Shown: positions 1-8,726 of the stretch, in pieces
Position numbering within the stretch: the first letter of the stretch is position 1
Layout of the letters: each line of letters starts with the position of its first letter
Origin: Candidatus Aminicenantes bacterium JdFR-78
GTDB taxonomy: Bacteria > Acidobacteriota > Aminicenantia > JdFR-78
Direction: 5' to 3'
DNA: 51,042 nt
Assembly (NCBI GenBank): GCA_002010665.1
Contig: MTON01000025.1
Coordinates: forward strand, 1 to 51,042
Notes under the pieces: model-generated
What the model was told of the DNA's origin: nothing
Database searches by the model: none
The model's input: only the letters and a program-made list of their open reading frames with translations
Position numbers and translations under genes: made by a program

Positions 1-2
1 TT

Positions 3-368
3 GCAAAAAGAACAGCACAGCGTTTCCCTCGAGTCTATAAAATTCTCTACAATAAATATTACGTTGATGAAGCTTATAATTTAATATTTGTCCAGCCAAC
101 TCTAAATTTTGGAACATTTTTAGCAGAATATGATTTGAAAATAATAGATGGAGCTGTTAATGGCTCTGCTTTTATTACAAGAAATACATCTGCTTTTTCT
201 GGTATATTTGATCTAAAAATAATTGATGGTATTGTTAATTTCATTGCATGGTTCTTAAAACAGAAAAGTTTCATTTTTAGAAAAGTTCAAACTGGAGCGA
301 TTCAGAATTATGCACTTGCGATAATTATCGGTTTATTAATCTTTATTACATTAACACTGTTTTTATAG
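3..368 (+). CDS. nuoL: NADH-quinone oxidoreductase subunit L, C-terminal fragment
   Basis: The frame is open from the window edge and encodes the last 121 residues of NuoL, the distal antiporter-like membrane subunit of complex I. The tell-tale segment is NKYYVDEAYNLIFVQP just after the edge, followed by DLKIIDG repeated as a near-copy, a VQTGAIQNYA motif and a final transmembrane helix ending LTLFL. These match the end of the long lateral helix and last transmembrane helix of NuoL. The ATG at 135 is an internal methionine, not the start. nuoM follows 10 bp later, in the standard nuo gene order. The rest of the gene lies upstream of the window. Confidence 0.9.
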   Translation, partial: AKRTAQRFPRVYKILYNKYYVDEAYNLIFVQPTLNFGTFLAEYDLKIIDGAVNGSAFITRNTSAFSGIFDLKIIDGIVNFIAWFLKQKSFIFRKVQTGAIQNYALAIIIGLLIFITLTLFL

Positions 369-378
369 GAGATAAATC

Positions 379-1950
379 ATGAACATACAAAGTCTTCCGC
401 TTCTAACGATCATAACATTTTTCCCTCTCATCGGGATATTTATAATCTTTTTTATCTCAAAAAAGAAAGAAAATTTGATTAAAGTAATTGCAAACATAGT
501 AACAGCTCTTACTTTTCTGATTTCTTTAACTCTCCTCCTCGGCTTTGACCCTCAGGCTGAAGGCATGCAGTTTGTTGAAAAGGTTTCCTGGATCCCAGCA
601 ATTGGTGTTCAATATTTTATGGGAATTGATGGAATCAGCCTGCTTCTTATATTACTAACAACCTTACTAACCTTTCTTGCCACTCTTTCATCCTGGCGAG
701 TGATTGACCATCGCATCAAGGAATATTATATTTTTATGCTCCTCCTAGAAATTGGAATGGTTGGAGTTTTTACTTCCTTAGATCTCATTCTCTTCTATGT
801 CTTCTGGGAAGTAATGCTTGTTCCCATGTATTTTCTAATAGGCGTGTGGGGAGGAGAGAGAAAATTATATGCAGCCATAAAATTCTTTTTATATACCCTG
901 TTTGGAAGTGTACTATTACTTTTGGGAATTTTAGCTCTTTATTTCTATCACCACGCTGTCACAGGAGTTTATACGTTCGATGCCCTTCAAATGATGGCAG
1001 AGGGATTCACAATTCCTCCAAAATTACAATTCTGGATTTTCTTAGCGTTTTTCTTTGGTTTCGCTATAAAAGTTCCAATGTTTCCATTCCATACATGGTT
1101 GCCTGATGCTCATGTCGAGGCACCAACTGCAGGTTCAGTAATATTAGCAGGTATTCTCTTAAAAATGGGAACTTATGGATTCATAAGATTTTCCCTCCCT
1201 ATTCTTCCTGATGCTTCGCGGAAATTTGTTCCTGTAATAGTAGTTCTTTCAATAATAGCAATAATTTATGGTGCTCTTGTTGCAATGATGCAGAAAGATT
1301 GGAAGTCCCTTGTTGCATATTCAAGTATTAGTCATATGGGATTTGTAACCCTTGGAATGTTTGCTTTAACACCCATAGGGCTTCAGGGAAGCATTATTCA
1401 GCAAATAAATCATGGAATAAGCACAGGAGCCTTATTCTTGATAGTTGGAATTGTTTATGAGAGAAGGCATACTCGATTAATTTCAGAATATGGTGGATTA
1501 TCAAGAATTATGCCTGTTTATGCTGCAGTATTCGCCATTATGATGCTTTCATCCATTGGGCTGCCTGGATTGAATGGATTTATAGGTGAATTTCTTATTT
1601 TGGTTGGAACATTCCAAGTGAAATGGTGGTGGGCAGCTATTGCTGCATCTGGAATCATTCTTGGCGCTGCTTATATGTTGTGGCTCTACCAAAGGGTTAT
1701 GTTTGGGAAGGTGACAAAGGAAGAGAATTTAAAAATGAAAGATCTAAATGCAAGAGAGATAGCTTATTTCCTTCCTCTTATTTTCTTAGCATTCTGGATT
1801 GGATTATATCCCAAGCCTTTCTTAAAGGTTTTGGAAAAACCAGTGAATAAAATAGTTCAGAAAGTAAATCCAGATTATTCTCAAAAAAAGCCTGATATAA
1901 TTAAAAAACTTTTTGACCATCAGGAGAGGGAAGGTGAGCTACCTTATTGA
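379..1950 (+). CDS. nuoM: NADH-quinone oxidoreductase subunit M
   Basis: A 523-residue polytopic membrane protein of normal NuoM length, one of the three antiporter-like proton-translocating subunits of complex I. It contains the conserved glutamate helix FYVFWEVMLVPMYFLIG and the lysine helix motif IKVPMFPFHTWLPDAH followed by VEAPTAGSVILAG, both tied to proton transfer in this family. The start is an ATG with TAGGAGAT about 6 nt upstream. It lies between the nuoL tail and nuoN; its last 17 bp overlap the proposed nuoN start, so the two are probably translationally coupled. No truncation or missing key residue is visible. Confidence 0.97.
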   Translation: MNIQSLPLLTIITFFPLIGIFIIFFISKKKENLIKVIANIVTALTFLISLTLLLGFDPQAEGMQFVEKVSWIPAIGVQYFMGIDGISLLLILLTTLLTFLATLSSWRVIDHRIKEYYIFMLLLEIGMVGVFTSLDLILFYVFWEVMLVPMYFLIGVWGGERKLYAAIKFFLYTLFGSVLLLLGILALYFYHHAVTGVYTFDALQMMAEGFTIPPKLQFWIFLAFFFGFAIKVPMFPFHTWLPDAHVEAPTAGSVILAGILLKMGTYGFIRFSLPILPDASRKFVPVIVVLSIIAIIYGALVAMMQKDWKSLVAYSSISHMGFVTLGMFALTPIGLQGSIIQQINHGISTGALFLIVGIVYERRHTRLISEYGGLSRIMPVYAAVFAIMMLSSIGLPGLNGFIGEFLILVGTFQVKWWWAAIAASGIILGAAYMLWLYQRVMFGKVTKEENLKMKDLNAREIAYFLPLIFLAFWIGLYPKPFLKVLEKPVNKIVQKVNPDYSQKKPDIIKKLFDHQEREGELPY

Positions 1951-3376
1951 TTTAAAATCAATTAGTTCAGAGTTAATTTTAAGTTTATTTGCTGTTTTAA
2001 TTCTTGTAATTTCTCCTTTTATAAGAGAAGAAAAAAGGAAATTTATTACTTATTTCAGCATAATTGGTCTTGTAGGTTCTTTTATAGCACTTTTTATTCA
2101 GCCAATGAAAGAAAGCCTTTTCTGGAAGACCCTTACTGTTGATAGATTCTCCCTTTATTTCAAGGCTCTATTCCTGATTGCTACTTTTCTTGTTGTTCTA
2201 ATATCGAGAAAATTTTTTGAGCATGAAAGATATCATAAAGCTGAATATTATTTCTTTCTTCTCCTTACTACAGTGGGATTGATGTTTATGGTTTCATCGG
2301 TTGATTTGATATCATTATATGTTAGTTTTGAATTAATGGCGATCAGTTGTTATGTTCTTGCAGGATTTTTGAAGAGGGATTTACGCTCAAATGAAGCAGG
2401 AATGAAATACTTTGTTCTTGGTGTGTTTTCTTCAGGAGTTCTCCTTTTTGGTTTTTCCTTTTTATTTGGTTTAACGGGTGAAACAGGATTTAATAAAATA
2501 TTTCAGAATTTATCAAACAAGGGAACAGACTTTTTCCTAATCATTGCAATGCTTACCATTGCAGGAGCATTGTTTTTCAAAATCGCAGCAGTTCCCTTTC
2601 ATATGTGGACTCCAGATGTTTATGAAGGTGCACCGACTCCAGTAACTGCCTACCTTTCAGTAGCTCCAAAAGCTGCGTGTTTTGCCATTTTTATCAGATT
2701 ATTTTTAGAAGTTTTACCCATGCTTAAAAATGAATGGCAAACACTCATTGCTTGGGTGTCTCTATTTACAATGACTTATGGTAATATTGCAGCTCTTACT
2801 CAGAGGAGTGTGAAAAGGATGTTTGCATATTCAAGTATTGCACACGCAGGATACATACTCATTGGACTTGCTGCAGGAGGAGAATTTGGAATATGGGGAA
2901 TGCTTTATTATTTACTAATTTATACTTTCATGAATATAGGAGCCTTTAGTATTTTTATATTTATGGCGAAAAAGGAGCACTTTGGAGAAGAATTTCCTGA
3001 TTTTAGTGGTCTGGCTCAGAGAGCTCCCTATTTTTCAGCAATAATTGTTTTAATTCTTCTTTCATTAACCGGCATACCTCCCACAGGAGGTTTTATTGCA
3101 AAGGTTTATATTTTCTCTGCTGCTATTAAACAAAAATTATATTGGTTAGCTATTGCAGGAGTTTTAAATAGCGTAATTTCTCTTTATTATTATTTCCGTT
3201 TAGGAATGGCAATGTATTTTAAAGAACCGCCAAAAGATATTGAGGTAAAATATTCGCCTTCCTTCTTTCTTCTTTTAGCTATAACAATAATTGGTTTAGC
3301 CATCCTACTTCTTGGAATTTTTCCTCACCCCTTTGCCTCCATGGCAAAAATTTCTGCTTTTCAGTTTCTAAATTAA
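1934..3376 (+). CDS. nuoN: NADH-quinone oxidoreductase subunit N
   Basis: A 480-residue membrane subunit of complex I, antiporter-like. Diagnostic features are the glutamate helix SLYVSFELMAISCYVLAGF, the lysine-bearing FKIAAVPFHMWTPDVYEG followed by APTPVTAYLSVAPK, and a YSSIAHAGY motif. The reading frame is open to a TTG at 1913, but that codon has no ribosome site. I place the start at GTG 1934, which has AGGAGAGGG at 1922-1930 with suitable spacing. The gene is the last of the nuo operon; citrate synthase begins 89 bp later under its own promoter. Confidence 0.95.
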   Translation: MSYLIDLKSISSELILSLFAVLILVISPFIREEKRKFITYFSIIGLVGSFIALFIQPMKESLFWKTLTVDRFSLYFKALFLIATFLVVLISRKFFEHERYHKAEYYFFLLLTTVGLMFMVSSVDLISLYVSFELMAISCYVLAGFLKRDLRSNEAGMKYFVLGVFSSGVLLFGFSFLFGLTGETGFNKIFQNLSNKGTDFFLIIAMLTIAGALFFKIAAVPFHMWTPDVYEGAPTPVTAYLSVAPKAACFAIFIRLFLEVLPMLKNEWQTLIAWVSLFTMTYGNIAALTQRSVKRMFAYSSIAHAGYILIGLAAGGEFGIWGMLYYLLIYTFMNIGAFSIFIFMAKKEHFGEEFPDFSGLAQRAPYFSAIIVLILLSLTGIPPTGGFIAKVYIFSAAIKQKLYWLAIAGVLNSVISLYYYFRLGMAMYFKEPPKDIEVKYSPSFFLLLAITIIGLAILLLGIFPHPFASMAKISAFQFLN

Positions 3377-3386
3377 AAAATTAAAT

Positions 3387-3415
3387 TTGACACTTAAATA
3401 AACGGATGATATATT
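3387..3415 (+). promoter_or_regulatory. Sigma-70-type promoter of citrate synthase gene
   Basis: TTGACA at 3387-3392 and TATATT at 3410-3415 are separated by exactly 17 bp, with a TG one base upstream of the -10 (extended -10). The predicted +1 is near 3422, giving a leader of about 44 nt that contains AGGAGG at 3452-3457 before the GTG start. This separates gltA transcription from the nuo operon. Confidence 0.7.
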
Positions 3416-3465
3416 TTTTAGTAATAAGGAATAATAATCATAATACTTTTTAGGAGGTTTTATAA

Positions 3466-4770
3466 GTGAAATTAAAAGAAAAATTAGTAAAGAAAATTGG
3501 GCCTATGAGGGAGGAAGTCCGCTCAGTGATTGAAAAACATGGCGACAAGACAATATCAGAAGTGACAGTAAAACAGGCTTATGGTGGAATGCGGGGAGTG
3601 AAATGTATGGTATGGGAACCTTCTGCTCTTGATCCCATGGAGGGAATCCGTTTTAGAGGATATACCATTCCTGAAGTAAGAGAAAAATTGCCCAAAGCTC
3701 CAGGAGGAGAAGAACCTTTGCCAGAAGGGATCTTTTATCTTCTATTAATCGGTGAAATCCCAACAGAAGAGGATGTAAAGGAAATTACACAGGAATGGCA
3801 GAAGAGGGGCGAGTTACCTCAATATATTAAGGATGCTCTAAGAGCACTTCCTGAGGATACACATCCTATGACACAATTTTCACTCGGCATTCTATGTATG
3901 CAAAGGGAATCAATTTTTGCTCGTCGGTACAGAGAGGGATTAAGTAAAACAGAATATTGGGAACCTGTTTTTGAGGATGTAATGAATCTACTAGCAAAGT
4001 TGCCTCATTTGGCTGCATTCATTTACAGGAAAACTTATAAAAATGATGAACAAATACCACCTGACCCAGAGCTTGACTGGGCCGGGAATTTTGCACATAT
4101 GCTAGGAATTGAAGATGATGAATTCAAAGAATTGCTAAGGCTTTATCTTGTTCTTCACAGTGACCATGAAGGTGGTAATGTTTCTGCACATTCAACACAT
4201 CTTGTTGGTTCAGCCCTTTCTGATCCATATTATGCTCTTTCCGCTGGGATGAATGGATTGGCTGGACCACTTCATGGTTTAGCTAATCAGGAGGTCATCC
4301 GCTGGATATTGAAAATGAAAGAAGAATTGGGAGGAGGGGTTCCAACAAAGGAACAGATTTCTCAATATGTATGGGATACATTGAATAAAGGGCAAGTGAT
4401 TCCTGGATATGGTCATGCTGTTTTAAGGAAGACTGATCCGAGATATATTGCTCAGAGAGAATTTGCCTTGAAACATCTTCCAGATGATGAAATTTTTAAG
4501 ATTGTAAGCCTTCTTTATGAGGTTGTTCCAGGAATTTTAATGGAACATGGAAAAGCAAAAAATCCATGGCCCAATGTTGATGCTCATTCAGGTTGTTTGC
4601 TCTTGCATTATGGGTTAAAGGAATATGATTTTTATACTGTGCTTTTTGGAGTTTCAAGAGCTCTGGGAGTTCTGGCTGCTTTAATCTGGAGCAGAGCTCT
4701 TGGATTACCAATAGAAAGACCCAAATCTGTTACTACAGAATGGATAAAACAGCAATTTGAGGGAAGCTGA
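3466..4770 (+). CDS. gltA: Citrate synthase, mitochondrial/eukaryotic-like type
   Basis: A 434-residue enzyme condensing oxaloacetate and acetyl-CoA to citrate. The catalytic triad can be read by comparison with pig citrate synthase: H270 in [14 protein letters not shown]317 in [14 protein letters not shown] and D372 in [10 protein letters not shown]. The early segment [11 protein letters not shown] plus FRGYTIPE, and the length, resemble mitochondrial citrate synthases rather than the shorter or NADH-inhibited bacterial types; Geobacter is a known bacterial case of this type. The start is GTG at 3466 with AGGAGG 8 nt upstream. It is transcribed alone and ends 15 bp from a convergent gene. 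Confidence 0.95.
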   Translation: MKLKEKLVKKIGPMREEVRSVIEKHGDKTISEVTVKQAYGGMRGVKCMVWEPSALDPMEGIRFRGYTIPEVREKLPKAPGGEEPLPEGIFYLLLIGEIPTEEDVKEITQEWQKRGELPQYIKDALRALPEDTHPMTQFSLGILCMQRESIFARRYREGLSKTEYWEPVFEDVMNLLAKLPHLAAFIYRKTYKNDEQIPPDPELDWAGNFAHMLGIEDDEFKELLRLYLVLHSDHEGGNVSAHSTHLVGSALSDPYYALSAGMNGLAGPLHGLANQEVIRWILKMKEELGGGVPTKEQISQYVWDTLNKGQVIPGYGHAVLRKTDPRYIAQREFALKHLPDDEIFKIVSLLYEVVPGILMEHGKAKNPWPNVDAHSGCLLLHYGLKEYDFYTVLFGVSRALGVLAALIWSRALGLPIERPKSVTTEWIKQQFEGS

Positions 4771-4787
4771 ATAAGTTTTAAAGCTTC
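4763..4787. other. Inverted repeat between convergent genes (weak hairpin)
   Basis: GAAGCT at 4763-4768 pairs with AGCTTC at 4782-4787 across a 13-nt loop, spanning the stop codons of gltA and the convergent msrC. Neither strand has a run of T after the stem, so it is at most a weak transcription barrier or an RNA end-protecting hairpin. It is the only stem I see at this junction. Confidence 0.3.
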
Positions 4788-5238
4788 ATAATAACTTAAC
4801 TATCTTTTCAAGCCAGAAGCGGTCAATTTCGCAGAAAGCGTTTAATTCTTTACTATCAACATCCAGCACACCGTAAACTTTATTGTCTTCCCATAGAGGA
4901 ACTGTTATTTCAGACCTAGAGCGGGGATCACATGCTATGTGTCCCGGGAATTTCTCAACATCTGGAACAATTATTGTCTCTCTTCGATTAATGCATGCCC
5001 AGCAGACTCCTTTGTTTTTTTCTAAAACCTGACAGGCAAGAGGCCCTTGATACGGACCAACAATAAGCTCCCCATTTACAATTCTGTAGAATCCAGTCCA
5101 AAAGAAATGGGGCATTTTATGATGAAGTAAAGCAACTATTGTTGCCATACGAGCTATCCTGTCATTTGTTTTTAAAAGTAAATCGCTTAATTGATTATAA
5201 ATTCTTTTATATCTTCTTTCGAGCAAATCCTTGTTCAT
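4786..5238 (-). CDS. msrC: Free methionine-(R)-sulfoxide reductase (GAF domain)
   Basis: A 150-residue single GAF-domain protein that reduces free L-methionine-(R)-sulfoxide, a cytoplasmic oxidative-damage repair enzyme. The family signature GPYQGPLAC, GVCWAC, PDVEKFPGHIACD and SEITVPL is present. Cysteines 69, 79 and 103 have the same 10- and 24-residue spacing as the catalytic/resolving cysteines of E. coli fRMsr (84, 94, 118). The start is an ATG with AGGAGGT 4 nt upstream. A TATACT -10 lies at 5265-5260 on the minus strand, with only a weak -35. The gene is monocistronic and divergent from the glycosyltransferase gene. Confidence 0.9.
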   Translation of the reverse strand: MNKDLLERRYKRIYNQLSDLLLKTNDRIARMATIVALLHHKMPHFFWTGFYRIVNGELIVGPYQGPLACQVLEKNKGVCWACINRRETIIVPDVEKFPGHIACDPRSRSEITVPLWEDNKVYGVLDVDSKELNAFCEIDRFWLEKIVKLL

Positions 5239-5324
5239 ATTGACCTCCTCACTTCTAACAGTATATTCACATCAATTTATAATCTATAGCATAGTTTTAA
5301 AAAATTAAAAATAGTTTTAAAATC

Positions 5325-5353
5325 TTGACCTTTTGGAAAAACTCTAATATAAA
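5325..5353 (+). promoter_or_regulatory. Promoter predicted to give a leaderless glycosyltransferase mRNA
   Basis: TTGACC (5325-5330), 17 bp, TATAAA (5348-5353). Seven bases separate the -10 box from the ATG at 5361, so the expected +1 is 5360-5361. No Shine-Dalgarno sequence is present. The TTG of the -35 box is in frame with the gene and looks like a start codon, but it would be upstream of the transcript. Confidence 0.65.
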
Positions 5354-5360
5354 ACAGTTT

Positions 5361-7730
5361 ATGAAAGTTAAAAATTTTGCAAGTGAAATTTTTTGCATTG
5401 TTTTTATTTCAATTATTCTCACATTATTTTTTCTTCTCTATTTTCAAATTCCATCCTATACGATTTCCAATCATAAATTTAAATTTTCCATCGTAAATTT
5501 TATCTTAATTTTTTCAATTGTTCTTTTTATATTTACTATTTTTGAATTGTTATTTCAGAAATTGACCCTTTTTTCTATTTCTAATTTCAATAGAATCACA
5601 AATATTCTATCTTTCTCCCCTTTTTTACTTTTACTATTTATTCCCCTGAGCCTGAAATATTATCTTACAAATAACGACCTTTATTCCAGATTTAAATTTT
5701 TTCTATTTTTAATTCTGTTTTCTTTTCTTTATCTGAAAATAGTGCTCTTATTCAATTGTTTAAGATATAAACTTCCTGATTTTAAAAAAATCATTGATCG
5801 CTTTATATTAATTTCTTCTAGAAAAAAAATTCTTTATCTTTTTCTATTTTCGTGGTTTATTTACATAATATGCTCAGGAATATTAATTTCTAAAGGTATT
5901 TATTTTTCAGGAGATGAGCCTCATTATCTATTAATTACTCATAGCTTAATAAAAGACTTTGACATTAATGTTGGAAATAATTATTCGAATAAGGATTATA
6001 AGAATTATATGCCAGAAAATATTAAGCTCAGACCTCATGCAAGATTTGGGAAAAAGGGGATCAAATTTCTTTATTCGATACATCTCCCTGGAGTTTCCTT
6101 TCTATTAATACCCCTGTATTTTATAGGATTAATTTTAAAAGGAAAATGGATTTTATTAATTTTAAGAGCTGGTATTGGTGTATTTGGAGCATTACTCGGG
6201 GTGCAAATCTATCTATTCTTAAAAGAAAATTTTGGAGATGAAAAAAAAGCGCTTTTTGTATGGATTATCTATTCCTTTACAATACCAATACTATTCTATT
6301 CAATTCACATCTATCCAGAAGTAGTAATTGCCCTTTTCTCTATTTTTATTTTCAGAAAAATTTATTCTAAAAATAAAATTTCTAATAAATTATTACTTTT
6401 ATTGGGTTTTCTTCTTTCTACTTTTTTGTGGTTTGGCGTTAAATATAATCTCCTGTTCTTTCTTTTTTCAGCTCTTGGTATTTATTTATTGTTAAAAAAC
6501 AAAGGAATAGGATTCAGAATTATTTATTTCCTGATCTTTCCCCTAATTTCTTATCTCCTGTTTGTGCTTTTTTTACATCATCTTTATGGTTCTATCACAC
6601 CTCTTTCTGTTTATGAAGGGCCTGTATCTTCTGAATATATTAAATATTATTACAAAATGGTTTTAACTGAAGTCCCTTTTTCACAGAGAATTGAAACATT
6701 ATTGAATTATTTTCTTGACCAGAGGGATGGCTTATTACTATATTCTCCAATTTACCTTTTCTCATTTCTTGGTTTCTTAGAGCTTCTTAAAAGGAAAAAA
6801 CAACTTGTATTTTCACTATTATTTATTTCTCTCCCATATATTTTAGGATATGCTTTTTTAACGCAAAGGGGAGGCTATGCACCACAAGCTAGGCCTTTAA
6901 TTGCGGTTTTCTGGATAGCAGGAATTTTTTTAGGAAGTTTTTTTGTTTACAATAAAAAGAATTTTTTTAATTTCATTGCTTATTTGTGCTTAGGAATAAG
7001 TTTTGTAATGGTTTTTCTAATGTTGAAAGACCCCTATGCTCTTTATCAAGCAACAACTCACGATGTGACAACAAGGGAAGGAAGACTCTTTTTGACGAAT
7101 TTTAATAATTTGCATTTTTCTCTCACTTCTTTATTACCTTCTTTTATCAAAGTGGATAATTCAAAATATCTTCCAAATTATATATGGACTGCCTTGCTTT
7201 TAGTTTTTATAATCATTTATATTATTTGGAGAAAAGAATTCCTTTCAAGAATAAAGTTCACAATGCACTGGTTTACAATAAATCTCATTATAATTTTTCT
7301 ATTTTTCACAAAAGTGCTTTATCCAAATGTAATTTTGGGAAATCCTAAAGTAATAGATGACTTTTATGGGAGGAAAATCGCATATTATTCTCTGAGCAGA
7401 GAAGCACAGTTTTTCCCACCTTCCACTTTTTATCTTAAGAGAACAGGAGAATTTTTGCTCCCTTTTACTTCCCGTAAACCTATAAAGAATTTGAAGTTTT
7501 CTTTTGGTTCAAATGCAGGAAAATATAAAGTAAAAGTTAATCTTTTTGATATAGAGTTGTTTAATAATATCCTGGATAGAAAAATAACTGAAATTAGTTA
7601 CGAAAGAGTGCCTTATTATCCGTTCAGACATTTAAAACTTTATTTCATCAAAGTTTATATAAAGAAGCTTTCTCCTGAGTCAATTAGAAAAAATCCCTTT
7701 TATTTCCATTTCTTTCCTTTTGCGGATTGA
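5361..7730 (+). CDS. GT-C type membrane glycosyltransferase (ArnT/GT39-like)
   Basis: A 789-residue membrane protein with many hydrophobic helices and a soluble C-terminal tail (about residues 650-789). The segment SGDEPHYLLITHSLIKD near residue 183 has the acidic DE pair expected in the first extracytoplasmic loop of polyprenyl-phosphate-sugar-dependent GT-C enzymes (ArnT/PMT clan), followed by a loop with RPHARFGKKG and further helices. About four extra transmembrane helices precede that loop, an N-terminal addition relative to ArnT. The likely role is transfer of a lipid-linked sugar to an envelope glycan or protein; substrate unknown. Start ATG 5361 is chosen over TTG 5325 because 5325 is the -35 box. 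The last 31 bp overlap tsaD in opposite orientation. Confidence 0.7.
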   Translation: MKVKNFASEIFCIVFISIILTLFFLLYFQIPSYTISNHKFKFSIVNFILIFSIVLFIFTIFELLFQKLTLFSISNFNRITNILSFSPFLLLLFIPLSLKYYLTNNDLYSRFKFFLFLILFSFLYLKIVLLFNCLRYKLPDFKKIIDRFILISSRKKILYLFLFSWFIYIICSGILISKGIYFSGDEPHYLLITHSLIKDFDINVGNNYSNKDYKNYMPENIKLRPHARFGKKGIKFLYSIHLPGVSFLLIPLYFIGLILKGKWILLILRAGIGVFGALLGVQIYLFLKENFGDEKKALFVWIIYSFTIPILFYSIHIYPEVVIALFSIFIFRKIYSKNKISNKLLLLLGFLLSTFLWFGVKYNLLFFLFSALGIYLLLKNKGIGFRIIYFLIFPLISYLLFVLFLHHLYGSITPLSVYEGPVSSEYIKYYYKMVLTEVPFSQRIETLLNYFLDQRDGLLLYSPIYLFSFLGFLELLKRKKQLVFSLLFISLPYILGYAFLTQRGGYAPQARPLIAVFWIAGIFLGSFFVYNKKNFFNFIAYLCLGISFVMVFLMLKDPYALYQATTHDVTTREGRLFLTNFNNLHFSLTSLLPSFIKVDNSKYLPNYIWTALLLVFIIIYIIWRKEFLSRIKFTMHWFTINLIIIFLFFTKVLYPNVILGNPKVIDDFYGRKIAYYSLSREAQFFPPSTFYLKRTGEFLLPFTSRKPIKNLKFSFGSNAGKYKVKVNLFDIELFNNILDRKITEISYERVPYYPFRHLKLYFIKVYIKKLSPESIRKNPFYFHFFPFAD

Positions 7731-8725
7731 ATTCTTGGGAAGGCATCGAGATTTAAATCAAATTTCTTCTGAGCCATATATTTTTTATAAGCCAAGGAAG
7801 CAACCATTGCTGCATTGTCAGTGCACAGCCTTGGAGAGGGTATATATAAAGGCATTCCAGTCCTAGTGCAAAAAGCAAGAAATTTTTCTCTTAATCTGCT
7901 GTTTCTTGCAACCCCACCGCATACTATGAGAGCATTAATTTTTTTGTAAATTGAAAGGGCTCTTTTTACATTTTCTATTAAGAAATTAATAATTGCGTCC
8001 TGGAAGCTTGCCAATAAATCATACACCTGAGGGCTGTCGGCTTGTATATTCATTTCTTTTATATATTTCAAAGCTGCAGTCTTAAGTCCACTAAAACTGA
8101 AATCAAAGCTTTTATCCTTAATTTTGGGTAAAGAAAAAGAAAACTTTTCAGGATTTCCTTTTTTTGATAGTCTGTCAATTATTGGACCTCCTGGATAACC
8201 CAAATTAAGGAATTTTGCTATTTTATCAAGTGCTTCACCAGCAGCATCATCCCTGGTTTTTCCAATTAATTTGAAATCTAATTCTTTGGACATGTAATAA
8301 AGGCTTGTATGTCCTCCTGAAACAACAAGGGCAAGAACAGGAAAAGATATATCTGGATTTTCTAAAAATGCGGCTTCAATATGAGCTTCAATATGGTTTA
8401 CACCGATTATGGGTTTGTCAAAATAAAAAGCTAAGGACTTTACAAAAGATAATCCAACCAGCAGAGAACCGATTAATCCAGGTCCCTGTGTCACTGCAAA
8501 CAGATCAATATCCCCTAGATTCACTTTTGCTTTGAATAAACTTTCCTTCACAATTAAATCTATAGTTTTTATATGCTGACGCGAAGCAAGTTCAGGAACC
8601 ACTCCTCCATAGGGAGAATGAATTTCATCCTGTGAGAGGATTACATTGGATAATATTTCCTTTCCATTCCTTAAAACAGCAGCTGAAGTTTCATCGCATG
8701 ATGTCTCAATACCCAAAATTAGCAT
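7700..8725 (-). CDS. tsaD: tRNA N6-adenosine threonylcarbamoyltransferase TsaD
   Basis: A 341-residue TsaD/Kae1/Gcp protein, which transfers threonylcarbamoyl to A37 of ANN-decoding tRNAs together with TsaB and TsaE. The metal-binding HIEAH (H111, H115), VSGGHTSLYY, RDDAAGEALDKIAKFL, SGLKTA, CGGVARNSRLREKF and CTDNAAMVA blocks are all present. It is the last gene of a minus-strand operon. Its ATG lies 1 nt after the mtnA stop codon, with GAGGTAAG upstream. Its 3' end overlaps the convergent glycosyltransferase gene by 31 bp. TsaB and TsaE are not in this window. Confidence 0.97.
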   Translation of the reverse strand: MLILGIETSCDETSAAVLRNGKEILSNVILSQDEIHSPYGGVVPELASRQHIKTIDLIVKESLFKAKVNLGDIDLFAVTQGPGLIGSLLVGLSFVKSLAFYFDKPIIGVNHIEAHIEAAFLENPDISFPVLALVVSGGHTSLYYMSKELDFKLIGKTRDDAAGEALDKIAKFLNLGYPGGPIIDRLSKKGNPEKFSFSLPKIKDKSFDFSFSGLKTAALKYIKEMNIQADSPQVYDLLASFQDAIINFLIENVKRALSIYKKINALIVCGGVARNSRLREKFLAFCTRTGMPLYIPSPRLCTDNAAMVASLAYKKYMAQKKFDLNLDAFPRIQSAKGKKWK

Positions 8726-8726
8726 T

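Noticed and set aside
1913-1933. TTG 1913 as the nuoN start
   Set aside because: No ribosome site; the strong AGGAGAGGG lies downstream of it and serves GTG 1934.
4763-4787. Inverted repeat between gltA and msrC as an intrinsic terminator
   Set aside because: A 13-nt loop, 6-bp stem and no T-run on either strand.
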